Source: an uncultured Bacteroidota bacterium
GTDB lineage: Bacteria; Bacteroidota; Bacteroidia; Bacteroidales; GWA2-32-17
Length of the DNA stretch: 41,771 nt
Assembly (NCBI GenBank): GCA_903837285.1
Contig: CAILUD010000188.1
Coordinates: forward strand, 1-41,771
Direction of reading: 5' to 3'
The notes under the pieces are model-generated. The model did no database searches, was not told where the DNA came from, and was given only the letters and a program-made list of their open reading frames with translations. Made by a program: the position numbers and the translations under genes. Within the stretch, counting starts at the first letter, position 1, and every line of letters starts with the position of its first letter. Shown here piece after piece: positions 24,205 through 32,521 of the stretch.

Positions 24205-27012
24205 TTGAAACCTTTTCTAGAATCATTTACCGATTATTTGCTTGAAAATTATCAGGACGATTTTTCGCAAAGTTGTGTTATTTTTCCAAGCAGGCGTGCA
24301 GGAGTGTTTTTTCAGAAACAACTTTCATTAAAAACGACCAAAACATGTTGGTTGCCAAAAATTTCAACTTTAAATGAATTTATTGGAGATATTTCAGAAA
24401 TACAATCTGCAGATCAGTTACAATTAATTTATAAATTATATCAGGTATTTTGTAAAAATACTGGGATTAATGAAAGCTTTGACGAATTTTATTTTTGGGG
24501 CCAAGTAATTTTATCCGATTTTAATGATATAGATAATGAGCTTGTAGATGCCGAAAAACTATATACAAATCTTTCAGATATAAAACTTATTGAGAGCACA
24601 TTTATTGATTGGACAGAAGAACAGAAAAAGGCAATTGAACAATTTTGGGGTTCAATTGATTTTAATGAAAAATCTGATGGCAAGCAGAAATTTCTTGTTT
24701 TATGGGAAAAATTATATTCAGTTTATAAAGATTTTAATTTAAAACTTGATGAAGAAAAAATTGGTTATGATGGTAAAATTTATAGAAATATTACCGAACA
24801 ATTAAATTCATCTGAGAATGTAAAAATTAATTATAAAAGAATATTTATTGTAGGTTTTAATGCATTGTCAAAAGCCGAACAAAAGCTGTTTTTATATTTA
24901 AAGAAGCTCGGAAATACTGAGTTTTTCTGGGATTTTGATTCTTTTTATTTTAATGATAAAGAACATGAAGCTGGTTACTTTATAAGAAAAATGACAGAAA
25001 ATTTTCCTGCTCCCAAAAGTTTTAATTTTGAGACTGGTATAACAACATATAAAAATATTAATATTTTTGCTTCACCAACTCAAACCGGACAAGCAAAAAT
25101 TTTACCGGAAATATTAAAGAATTTAAATAATGAATTTGAACAAACAGCATTGGTTTTAGCTGATGAAACATTGTTGTTACCAGTATTGTATTCTTTGCCA
25201 GCTGATGTTACTAAGCTTAATGTTACAATGGCTTTTCCTGTAAAACAAACTTCTTCTATTCAGTTTGTGAATTTGTTGTTAGAAATGCAAAGAAATATTC
25301 GAAAATCTAAAGATGGCATTTTTTTTAAATTTCAGGATATTGTAGAAGTTGTTAATCATCCTTTTATTAGAGATTATAAGTGGGTTGGTAAGCTGAAAAA
25401 TGCACTGTCAGAGAATAAAAGAGTTTATTTAAAACAAAATTTTTTGATCGAAGAAGGTGCTAGTTCAAATATTTTTTTATGTCCTGAAAGTACTTTGAAT
25501 TATTGCAAATATTTGCTAGATGTTATTTCAGAAATTTTTGAAACTGGTTTTGATTCCGATAATCATAGGCAAGTTATAGAAAAACAGGTTTTGTATTCTG
25601 TTTATCGAGAAACTTTAAATTTAAATGAGTTATTAATAAATAATAATATTGAAATTTCAAAGCATGATACTTTTGTAAAAATATACAAACAAACACTTTC
25701 TAATGTTAGCGTTGCTTTTAAAGGTGAACCCTTAGCTGGTTTGCAAATAATGGGAATTCTTGAAACCCGATTATTAGATTTTAAAAATATTATTCTGCTC
25801 TCTGTTAATGAAGGTATTTTGCCTGTTGGCTCGGCTGCTATGTCATTAATCCCTTACAATTTGCGAAAAGGTTTTGGATTATTAACAATTGAACATCAGG
25901 ATGCGATATTTGCATATCATTTTTATCATTTTATGCAACGTGCAGAAAATGTAAATTTGGTTTATTGCACCAAGCAACCAGAAGGAGGGAGGGGTGAAGC
26001 TAGCAGATTTATTCATCAGTTAAGGTATAGTGATAAATTAAATGTTTCTGAATTTTTCATATCCGATAAACCAGGTGTTTTTACAAATAAATTAATAATT
26101 GTTGAAAGAACTGAAAGCATTAACATAATGCTTGAGAAATACTTAACCGATAATAAACAACTTTCGCCCACTTCAATAAGTACTTTTATCTCGTGTCCGT
26201 TAAAATTTTATTTCCGATATATTGTTGGAATGAAACAAATAGAAGAATTAACAGAAGGGGTTGACGGAATGCTTTTTGGCTCTATCTTTCATAAGGCAAT
26301 AGAGTATTTATTTGCAGAAAAAGTAGGTAAATTAGTTACAGAAAATATTATAAATGAATTAAAAACTGACGAAAAACTTGATAAATGTTTAACACTAGCA
26401 TTTGATGAAATTGTGTCTAACGGTAAGCCCACAGGTACTTTATCAGGACTTTATCTTCTTAATTATCAGATTTTAAAAAAATATCTTATTCGTTTAATTG
26501 AATTTGATAAACAAAGAGCACCATTTACTGTTTTAGGATTTGAAAAGGAGGTTACTTATCTAGTAAATATTGAATTAGAAGATAATAGTCAAACTATTAA
26601 AATCAGAGGTTTTATTGATAGATTGATTGAAAAGGAAGGAAGAATTATTGTGCAGGATTTTAAAACAGGAAATGTTGAAATAAAATCGAATGCCTTTGAT
26701 GAAATGTTTTCTGAGTCTGGAAATAAAAGTTTTTCAGCAATGAGGCAGGTCATTATTTATTCTTTAACTTTTAATGATGATAAAAGGGTTAAGCCCGAGA
26801 TTATTTCTGTAAGAAAATCAATTTCAAGTGATAGTATAAGCTTGAAAGTTGGTAATATTGAGATGGATAGTGTAATGGAAATAAAAAATAACTTTGATGC
26901 TGAATTAAAAAATATTTTGGCAAGAATTTTTAGTAAAACTGAACCATTTACACAAACTGAAAATCAAAAATCATGTGAATTTTGCGATTACAAACAAATT
27001 TGTCGTCGATGA
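24205..27012 (+). CDS. AddB-like PD-(D/E)XK nuclease of double-strand break repair
   Basis: Protein of 935 residues matching the AddB side of AddAB helicase-nucleases, which resect broken DNA ends for recombination. The N-terminus has the degenerate helicase-like start VIFPSRRAGVFFQKQL, and a UvrD-like LLSVNEGILP lies near residue 535. The C-terminal nuclease has LSPTSISTFISCPLKFYFRY, GSIFHKAIE, FIDRLIE and VQDFKTG with the D and K of the active site. The iron-sulfur cysteines are SCP and the final SCEFCDYKQIC. The start is TTG at 24205, because an in-frame stop lies just upstream and no ATG is available. An AddA partner is not adjacent in the window, so it must be encoded elsewhere. Confidence 0.85.
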   Translation: MKPFLESFTDYLLENYQDDFSQSCVIFPSRRAGVFFQKQLSLKTTKTCWLPKISTLNEFIGDISEIQSADQLQLIYKLYQVFCKNTGINESFDEFYFWGQVILSDFNDIDNELVDAEKLYTNLSDIKLIESTFIDWTEEQKKAIEQFWGSIDFNEKSDGKQKFLVLWEKLYSVYKDFNLKLDEEKIGYDGKIYRNITEQLNSSENVKINYKRIFIVGFNALSKAEQKLFLYLKKLGNTEFFWDFDSFYFNDKEHEAGYFIRKMTENFPAPKSFNFETGITTYKNINIFASPTQTGQAKILPEILKNLNNEFEQTALVLADETLLLPVLYSLPADVTKLNVTMAFPVKQTSSIQFVNLLLEMQRNIRKSKDGIFFKFQDIVEVVNHPFIRDYKWVGKLKNALSENKRVYLKQNFLIEEGASSNIFLCPESTLNYCKYLLDVISEIFETGFDSDNHRQVIEKQVLYSVYRETLNLNELLINNNIEISKHDTFVKIYKQTLSNVSVAFKGEPLAGLQIMGILETRLLDFKNIILLSVNEGILPVGSAAMSLIPYNLRKGFGLLTIEHQDAIFAYHFYHFMQRAENVNLVYCTKQPEGGRGEASRFIHQLRYSDKLNVSEFFISDKPGVFTNKLIIVERTESINIMLEKYLTDNKQLSPTSISTFISCPLKFYFRYIVGMKQIEELTEGVDGMLFGSIFHKAIEYLFAEKVGKLVTENIINELKTDEKLDKCLTLAFDEIVSNGKPTGTLSGLYLLNYQILKKYLIRLIEFDKQRAPFTVLGFEKEVTYLVNIELEDNSQTIKIRGFIDRLIEKEGRIIVQDFKTGNVEIKSNAFDEMFSESGNKSFSAMRQVIIYSLTFNDDKRVKPEIISVRKSISSDSISLKVGNIEMDSVMEIKNNFDAELKNILARIFSKTEPFTQTENQKSCEFCDYKQICRR

Positions 27013-27047
27013 TTATAATAATTTATCTAATTTGTTAAATTTGCATC

Positions 27048-28796
27048 ATGATTTCAGATTTTTCATCTTATAAAGTTAAAATTCGGGATATCGAATTTAT
27101 TACGCCTGACGGTAATGCATGCACTCACACTGCTGCAATTTCTTTTTTTGATAAAAACAAGAAAGAACTTTTTTATATCGAGTTGGGTTATATCGATGCA
27201 AATAGAATTTATGATAAGATTAAAATAGGCGAGCCTGTAAATCTTGACAATTGTTATGTAGAAGAGTTTTCTTTGTCAAAGTACAGGAAAATGAATAATC
27301 TTGGCGCTGAAGATTTGGTTGTAATAAGATCATTCAGAGCAAAAAATGCAATTTTTGATGCAGTTGAAGTAACTGACTTTTCATTTGTGTCGTTTAGCGA
27401 AAAGCCTGTAACATTTCAAAACACTGCTTTTATTCATGGAGGTGTAACCTTTGCTTCTTCTGTATTTGAGGCAGGAAAAGTGAATTTTAATTCCTGCATT
27501 TTTAATAATGGAAATCTTAATTTTAGTAATACAAATTTTGGTCACGATGGCTTAAATTTTAAAAATGCAATAATTGGAAATGGTTTTAAAGATTTTCAAT
27601 ATGCATATTTTGGAAATGGTGATGTGTTATTTGCTAATACTTCTTTTGGAAATGGCGATATTTCTTTTATAAATTCAAATTTTGGTAATGGCGAAGTTTC
27701 ATTTAAAGTTGCAGTATTTGGTAATGGTAAAATCGATTTTCATTATGCAACATTTGCCGAAGGTGATATAAGTTTTGAAAGAGCAGAATTTGGTGCAGGA
27801 AGAGTTGATTTTAGAACCGTTGAGTTTGGCTCAGGTAAAATTAATTTTAACAAAGCTGAGTTTAACGATGGTGATGTGACTTTTGATGAATCTGAAATGC
27901 AGGGTGGTAAGCTCACTTTTAAAAATGCTAATCTGGGAAACGGAGATTTTAGTTTCCAAAATTCACAATATGCAAAAACTGATGTCTCTTTTGAAAAAGC
28001 ATTATTTGGAAAAGGAATAGTATCGTTTTATAATTCAAGTTTTCATACACTTTCTCTTAAATCTTGTCAGCTTAATAACTATGTTGATCTAAGAGTTTCT
28101 GAAGCTAATTTGCTTGATTTAAGCGATATTGTTGTTCGCGATATTATTGATCTAACTCCTCATGATTTTGAAGTTAAAGTAAAAGTTATGAGCATGACAG
28201 GTATGAGATTACTTGGAAGAGTTTACCTGGATTGGCGTGCTAATGGAGTTAAGAAAATGATTTATTCGCAAGAAAATACTGATTATTGGATGAAGGCGGA
28301 ACAATTCAGAACTCTTAAACAAAATTTTAATGTTACTGGCCGATATGATGACGAAGATCTTGCTTATGTTGAATTTAAACGAAATGAATCAAAAGCTATT
28401 CTTAATGATGGTTTAAAGGAAAGTAAAATTTCTTCAATCTTGCATTATCCTGCATATTGGTTTAAGCTATGGGTTTTTGATAAAATGGGTTTATATGCAA
28501 CTTCACCTATGCGAGTATTGGTAAGTGTTGCCGTGACCTTTTTTGCTTTGGTTTTTATTTCTTTTGGACTCACCCTAGTAACAGATACCTGCATAAATTG
28601 TACTGCTGCCGATGCTTCATTATGGGTTCGGTTTTGGGATTTGACATATTATAGCGCAATAACATATTTAACTATTGGATATGGTGATTGCTCTCCAGTT
28701 GGAATTTTACGAATAGTTGCAGGTGTAGAGGGATTTATTGGAGTGTTTATGATGGCGTATTTTACAGTTGCTTTTGCCAGAAAAGTATTGAGATAA
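27048..28796 (+). CDS. potassium-channel pore fused to an 18-unit 12-residue beta-repeat domain
   Basis: Protein of 582 residues. Residues 1-115 are a soluble N-terminal part without a recognised domain. Residues 116-331 are 18 tandem 12-residue units of the pattern F-G-N-G-x-(I/V)-x-F-x-x-(A/S)-x, distantly like pentapeptide repeats and expected to form a beta-solenoid. After a linker region (332-485) come a membrane helix (about 488-511), a pore loop with selectivity filter TIGYGD (542-547) and a second helix (about 553-580), the two-helix K+ channel layout. No signal peptide is present, so the repeat domain should be cytoplasmic. It starts 35 bases after the AddB-like gene. What the repeats sense is unknown. 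Confidence 0.85.
   Translation: MISDFSSYKVKIRDIEFITPDGNACTHTAAISFFDKNKKELFYIELGYIDANRIYDKIKIGEPVNLDNCYVEEFSLSKYRKMNNLGAEDLVVIRSFRAKNAIFDAVEVTDFSFVSFSEKPVTFQNTAFIHGGVTFASSVFEAGKVNFNSCIFNNGNLNFSNTNFGHDGLNFKNAIIGNGFKDFQYAYFGNGDVLFANTSFGNGDISFINSNFGNGEVSFKVAVFGNGKIDFHYATFAEGDISFERAEFGAGRVDFRTVEFGSGKINFNKAEFNDGDVTFDESEMQGGKLTFKNANLGNGDFSFQNSQYAKTDVSFEKALFGKGIVSFYNSSFHTLSLKSCQLNNYVDLRVSEANLLDLSDIVVRDIIDLTPHDFEVKVKVMSMTGMRLLGRVYLDWRANGVKKMIYSQENTDYWMKAEQFRTLKQNFNVTGRYDDEDLAYVEFKRNESKAILNDGLKESKISSILHYPAYWFKLWVFDKMGLYATSPMRVLVSVAVTFFALVFISFGLTLVTDTCINCTAADASLWVRFWDLTYYSAITYLTIGYGDCSPVGILRIVAGVEGFIGVFMMAYFTVAFARKVLR
27393..28040 (+). repeat. coding repeat: 18 tandem 36-base units
   Basis: This stretch encodes residues 116-331 of the channel protein as uninterrupted 12-residue units, each with an aromatic or hydrophobic residue at positions 1 and 8 (for example FGNGDISFINSN and FGSGKINFNKAE). 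The central units at residues 188-235 are most alike. Confidence 0.85.
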
Positions 28797-28919
28797 TTTT
28801 GTTTTATTCAATTAAAATTACTTAAAAATTTACTATTTTAGTATGCTATAATTTAAGAAGTCTATTCTTTTATTTCTGCTTTATTTGTTGTAATATGCAG
28901 TAAATTTTAAAGTGTAATA

Positions 28920-29016
28920 CCAACTATAATTATAAAATAGTACAACCAATTGCCACTCTTTTTAGAAGAAGGTAGGGAGATGAATAAAAAATGGGCTATT
29001 TTATAATTGTAACTGG
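28920..29016. repeat. 97-bp element with imperfect terminal inverted repeats
   Basis: The 21-base left end (28920-28940) and right end (28996-29016) are inverted copies matching at 17 of 21 positions, sharing the core ATTATAAAATAG. The interior is GC-richer than the flanks. It fills most of the 265-base gap between the channel gene and the lipoprotein gene. It may be a small MITE or a processed hairpin; no target duplication is clear. Confidence 0.5.
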
Positions 29017-29061
29017 TTTAAAAAGGTAGAATAATTAATTAAGGATTTTAATAATAATCAA

Positions 29062-30027
29062 ATGAAAAATATTTATTTCTTAATAATATTGTTATTTGTT
29101 ATAGGATGTAAATCGTCGCATAACAATTATACAGCTAATAATCAAGCCGTAGTTTTGCAATTTAAAGAAGATTCATTAATTAGAAAAGAGTTTAATAGAA
29201 TTAGTCCTGAATATAAATTCAACGACTTATTCAAAACTGAATGTGCAAAATTTTATAAAGGAGATAATTTAATTGAAATATGTGCATTTAATGATCAGGA
29301 TTCTACTTATCAAAAATCCAATTTTGTAATAGTAAAATTAATTAATAGTGAAGTGCAAATCTCTGATACAATTTTCATGGAACAACCGGTATATGTATCA
29401 AGTTTGAATTTATCTGTTGATGTATATAATGATTATTTTTTTATTGCTTGGGTAACTGAGAATACTCAAACCTATATTCCATCAACAATTAATATTAAAT
29501 GTTTTAATATTAAAACAAAAGAGAAAATTTTTCAACATATAGTTTATGAACAAACATGGGGAATTATGTTTTTATCGGTAATTTATAACCCATTTACTAA
29601 TTCTGTTTTATTTGCATATAATGACTATAATGAAAAAGGTAGTAGTTCACTGTTTTATGGAAGTTTACAGTTTAATTATCTGTTAAGTCAAAATCCAAAG
29701 CTTAAACCATTTTCTATTTTAAAGTATGAAAAAACTGACAAAAGTAATCCTCATTTTATCAGAACTAAACAGAAAATGTTTTTATATCACTCAGCAGGTG
29801 GTAAATATGGAATTTTTGCGAATAACAGACAGGGCGGAGTTGGTTTTTCAATAATCAGTAAACAGAATGTACCAAAAGTTTACAGAACTATTTCTGATAA
29901 AAGAACTGTTAATAATAAATTAATTATTATAAGTGATACTGTTTATTATCAGCATGTAATAGGCGTATATGATGAAGATTATGAAATCAAGAAAATTGCT
30001 GTTAAAGATATTGAGGTATTTGAGTGA
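29062..30027 (+). CDS. putative lipoprotein of unknown function
   Basis: Protein of 321 residues. The signal peptide ends in the lipobox VIGC (C16), followed by KSSHNN, so it is a lipoprotein beyond the inner membrane. The body is mostly predicted beta strands with recurring aromatic and asparagine-rich turns (for example FFIAWVTENTQTYIP and SVIYNPFTNSVLFAYND), which may be propeller blades, but I do not recognise a family. It lies 24 bases upstream of the first gene of the phosphatase array on the same strand and may be co-transcribed with it, so a ligand-binding or accessory role for the receptors is possible but unproven. Confidence 0.65.
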   Translation: MKNIYFLIILLFVIGCKSSHNNYTANNQAVVLQFKEDSLIRKEFNRISPEYKFNDLFKTECAKFYKGDNLIEICAFNDQDSTYQKSNFVIVKLINSEVQISDTIFMEQPVYVSSLNLSVDVYNDYFFIAWVTENTQTYIPSTINIKCFNIKTKEKIFQHIVYEQTWGIMFLSVIYNPFTNSVLFAYNDYNEKGSSSLFYGSLQFNYLLSQNPKLKPFSILKYEKTDKSNPHFIRTKQKMFLYHSAGGKYGIFANNRQGGVGFSIISKQNVPKVYRTISDKRTVNNKLIIISDTVYYQHVIGVYDEDYEIKKIAVKDIEVFE

Positions 30028-30051
30028 CTTTTATTTTAAAACTGTTTTGTA

Positions 30052-32517
30052 ATGAATGTGTTTGTATACTTTATTAAAAGATTTTTGATCATAATAATTG
30101 TTTCTTTATTTATTGGTGCAAATTGTTATTCTCAAATTGTATTAAATGATAGAAAATCTGAAATTACAACTCCACAAATTGATTCTTTAAAAAATATTCT
30201 TAAAACTATAAAACCTGATACAATAAAAGTAAAAGTATTAAAAGAATTGTGTCAAGAATACATTGATCATAACTCCGAAAAAGCACTGCAATATGGTGAA
30301 CAAGGTCTACAGCTTTCTATTAAGTTAAATTATAAACTTGGGCAAGCCAATTGTCTTCGTTTGCTAGGAATTTATTATGATAATAATGGTAACTATAAAC
30401 TTGCTTTTGAGAATTATATAAAATCTTCTGAAATATATAGCCAGCTTGGAATAAAAGATAAAATGGCAAGTTGTTATACAAATATTGGAGTAATATTTTA
30501 CTCTCAGGGAAATCATTCTAAAGCACTAGAATTTTATCGAAAATCATTAAAACTATATAAAATATTAGGAAATGAAACTTCAATAGCATATTGTTATACA
30601 AATATTGGGAATTTATATCTAGATCAAAGTGATTATTCTAAAGCTGTTGAATATTTTCAGAAAGCAGAAAAAATTGCCGAAAAAGTTGGCGATAAATTAG
30701 TGATTGCTGCATGTAATGCTAATATTGGAGGAATATATTATTATCAACAATCATTTAGTAAGTCACTTGAATATTACAATAAAGCGCTTAAAATAAGCGA
30801 AGAAATTGACGATAAAAGTGGTTCAGCTAATTGCTTAAATAATATTGGTAATATATACTATAGCCAAAACTTTTTTAAAGAATCATTAGTGTTTTTTCAA
30901 AAATCTTTAAAAATTCGTCAAGAAATAGGCGACAATCAGGGTATCGCTTCATGTTATAATAATTTAGGGAATGTTAACAATGGTCAAAATAATTTTGTAA
31001 CTGCAAACGATTATTTTTGTAAGGCATTAAAAATATATGAAACTCTAGGCGACACTGGCTGGATCTCGGTCGTTTATTTAAATCTTTCGGAGTTAAATGT
31101 AAAATTAAAAAAATATAATATTGCTAAAGAATATGCAGAAAAAAGTTTATTGTTAGCTTCTAAAATTGGCGAATTGCAAACGGTTTCTTTGGCATACGAA
31201 AACCTAGCTAAATCATATAAAGGTTTATTTAATTATCAAAAAGCTTTTGAGAGTTATGAATTATTTAAAAAGGTAAATGATTCAATTTTCAATTCAGATA
31301 AACATCAGCAATTTGTTGAAATGGAAGCTATATACCAAGGCGAAAAGAAACAAAAAGAAATAGAACTTAAAGAGACTCAATTAGCAAAAAAGGATATTGA
31401 AGTTAAGCAAGAAAAAACCATGAAATATGCCTTTGTTATTGGATTTATTCTAATGATAATTTTATCAGGATTTATTCTTAAAAGTTATAGAGATAAAAGA
31501 AAGGCAAATCTTAAATTAAGTATACTTAACAATGAAATAACTATTCAAAGTCATAAAATTGAAGAAAAAAATGAAGAGCTAAATCAACAAAATGAAGAAA
31601 TTAGAACACAAAGAGATGAAATAGAATCGCAAAGAGATTTAGTTGAAGTTCAGAAAGAACATATTCAGGAAATTTTTAAACAGGTAACTGATAGTATTAA
31701 TTATGCAAAACGAATTCAAGAGGCTGTTTTACCTATTAGTATTGAATCAAGATCTGTATTAGGTGAACATTTTATACTTTTTAAACCTAAAGATATTGTT
31801 TCTGGAGATTTTTACTGGACAGTTAAAATAAATAATCTTCTCTTTGTTGCAGTTGCTGATTGTACCGGACATGGTGTTCCAGGTGCTTTTATGTCAATGC
31901 TTGGAATTAGTTTTTTAAACGAAATTGTACATAAGCAAGAAATAAAAAACGCTAACTTAATTTTAAATCATCTGAGAGTAGAAATTATTAATGCCCTTCA
32001 ACAAAAGGGTGTGCAGGGTGAACAAAAAGATGGTATGGATATTTCTTTGTTAGTTGTTAACGCAGACACAAATGAAGCGCAGTGGGCAGGAGCTAATAAT
32101 CCTCTTTACATCATTTCTTCTGTCATTCCGAGCGAACGTGAGGAATCTAGTCTGAATATAAATATAGCTGCGCATGAAAATTGTTCTTTTCAAACTCAGA
32201 ATGATAATAGAGAATTAATTGAACTTAAAGGTAATAAAATGCCAATTGCCATATACCCTCAAATGAATGAATTCACAAATCATGAATTTTTCTTACATAA
32301 AGGAGATAGCGTCTATCTTTTTACAGATGGTTATGCCGACCAGTTTGGTGGACTAAAAGGAAGGAAATTTATGTACAAACAATTTAAAGAAATTTTACTT
32401 CAAAACAATTATAAATCAATGATGGAACAAAAATCATTACTTGAAGTAGCTTTTAAAAACTGGAAAGGTGAATTTGAACAAATTGATGACGTGACAATAT
32501 TAGGAATTAAAATATAG
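30052..32517 (+). CDS. TPR receptor-like SpoIIE/PP2C phosphatase, array member 1
   Basis: Membrane protein of 821 residues. A signal peptide (about 1-28, ending CYSQ) is followed by eight TPR units of 40 residues each (about 95-415, of the SCYTNIG...YSKALEYYxKSLKI type), in the periplasm by topology. One membrane helix lies at about 457-478 and a charged coiled coil (QRDEIESQRDLV) at about 500-550. The C-terminal SpoIIE-type serine/threonine phosphatase has its metal-binding acids: SGDFYW, VADCTGHGVPGAF, KDGMD, FTDGYADQFGG and QIDDVT. It should remove phosphate from a cytoplasmic protein in response to periplasmic binding. Residues about 690-718 are an in-frame copy of a dispersed repeat. The next paralog starts 4 bases after the stop. 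Confidence 0.88.
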   Translation: MNVFVYFIKRFLIIIIVSLFIGANCYSQIVLNDRKSEITTPQIDSLKNILKTIKPDTIKVKVLKELCQEYIDHNSEKALQYGEQGLQLSIKLNYKLGQANCLRLLGIYYDNNGNYKLAFENYIKSSEIYSQLGIKDKMASCYTNIGVIFYSQGNHSKALEFYRKSLKLYKILGNETSIAYCYTNIGNLYLDQSDYSKAVEYFQKAEKIAEKVGDKLVIAACNANIGGIYYYQQSFSKSLEYYNKALKISEEIDDKSGSANCLNNIGNIYYSQNFFKESLVFFQKSLKIRQEIGDNQGIASCYNNLGNVNNGQNNFVTANDYFCKALKIYETLGDTGWISVVYLNLSELNVKLKKYNIAKEYAEKSLLLASKIGELQTVSLAYENLAKSYKGLFNYQKAFESYELFKKVNDSIFNSDKHQQFVEMEAIYQGEKKQKEIELKETQLAKKDIEVKQEKTMKYAFVIGFILMIILSGFILKSYRDKRKANLKLSILNNEITIQSHKIEEKNEELNQQNEEIRTQRDEIESQRDLVEVQKEHIQEIFKQVTDSINYAKRIQEAVLPISIESRSVLGEHFILFKPKDIVSGDFYWTVKINNLLFVAVADCTGHGVPGAFMSMLGISFLNEIVHKQEIKNANLILNHLRVEIINALQQKGVQGEQKDGMDISLLVVNADTNEAQWAGANNPLYIISSVIPSEREESSLNINIAAHENCSFQTQNDNRELIELKGNKMPIAIYPQMNEFTNHEFFLHKGDSVYLFTDGYADQFGGLKGRKFMYKQFKEILLQNNYKSMMEQKSLLEVAFKNWKGEFEQIDDVTILGIKI
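32121..32206 (+). repeat. dispersed hairpin repeat inside phosphatase gene 1
   Basis: It begins TGTCATTCCGAGCGAACGTG and ends CTCAGAATGATA. It is read in frame and adds about 29 residues (SVIPSEREES...QNDN) between NNPLY and ELIELKG, compared with the fourth paralog, which has LLRNG there. The inner arms have diverged. Confidence 0.75.
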
Positions 32518-32521
32518 AATT

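Noticed and set aside
27036-27043. TAAATTTG -7-like box before the channel gene
   Set aside because: It ends four bases before the ATG, has no -33 partner, and would need a leaderless message. A chance match in AT-rich DNA is more likely.
27393-28040. Possible CRISPR array because of the regular 36-base units
   Set aside because: The units vary throughout, have no separate spacers, and encode a continuous 12-residue protein repeat in frame.
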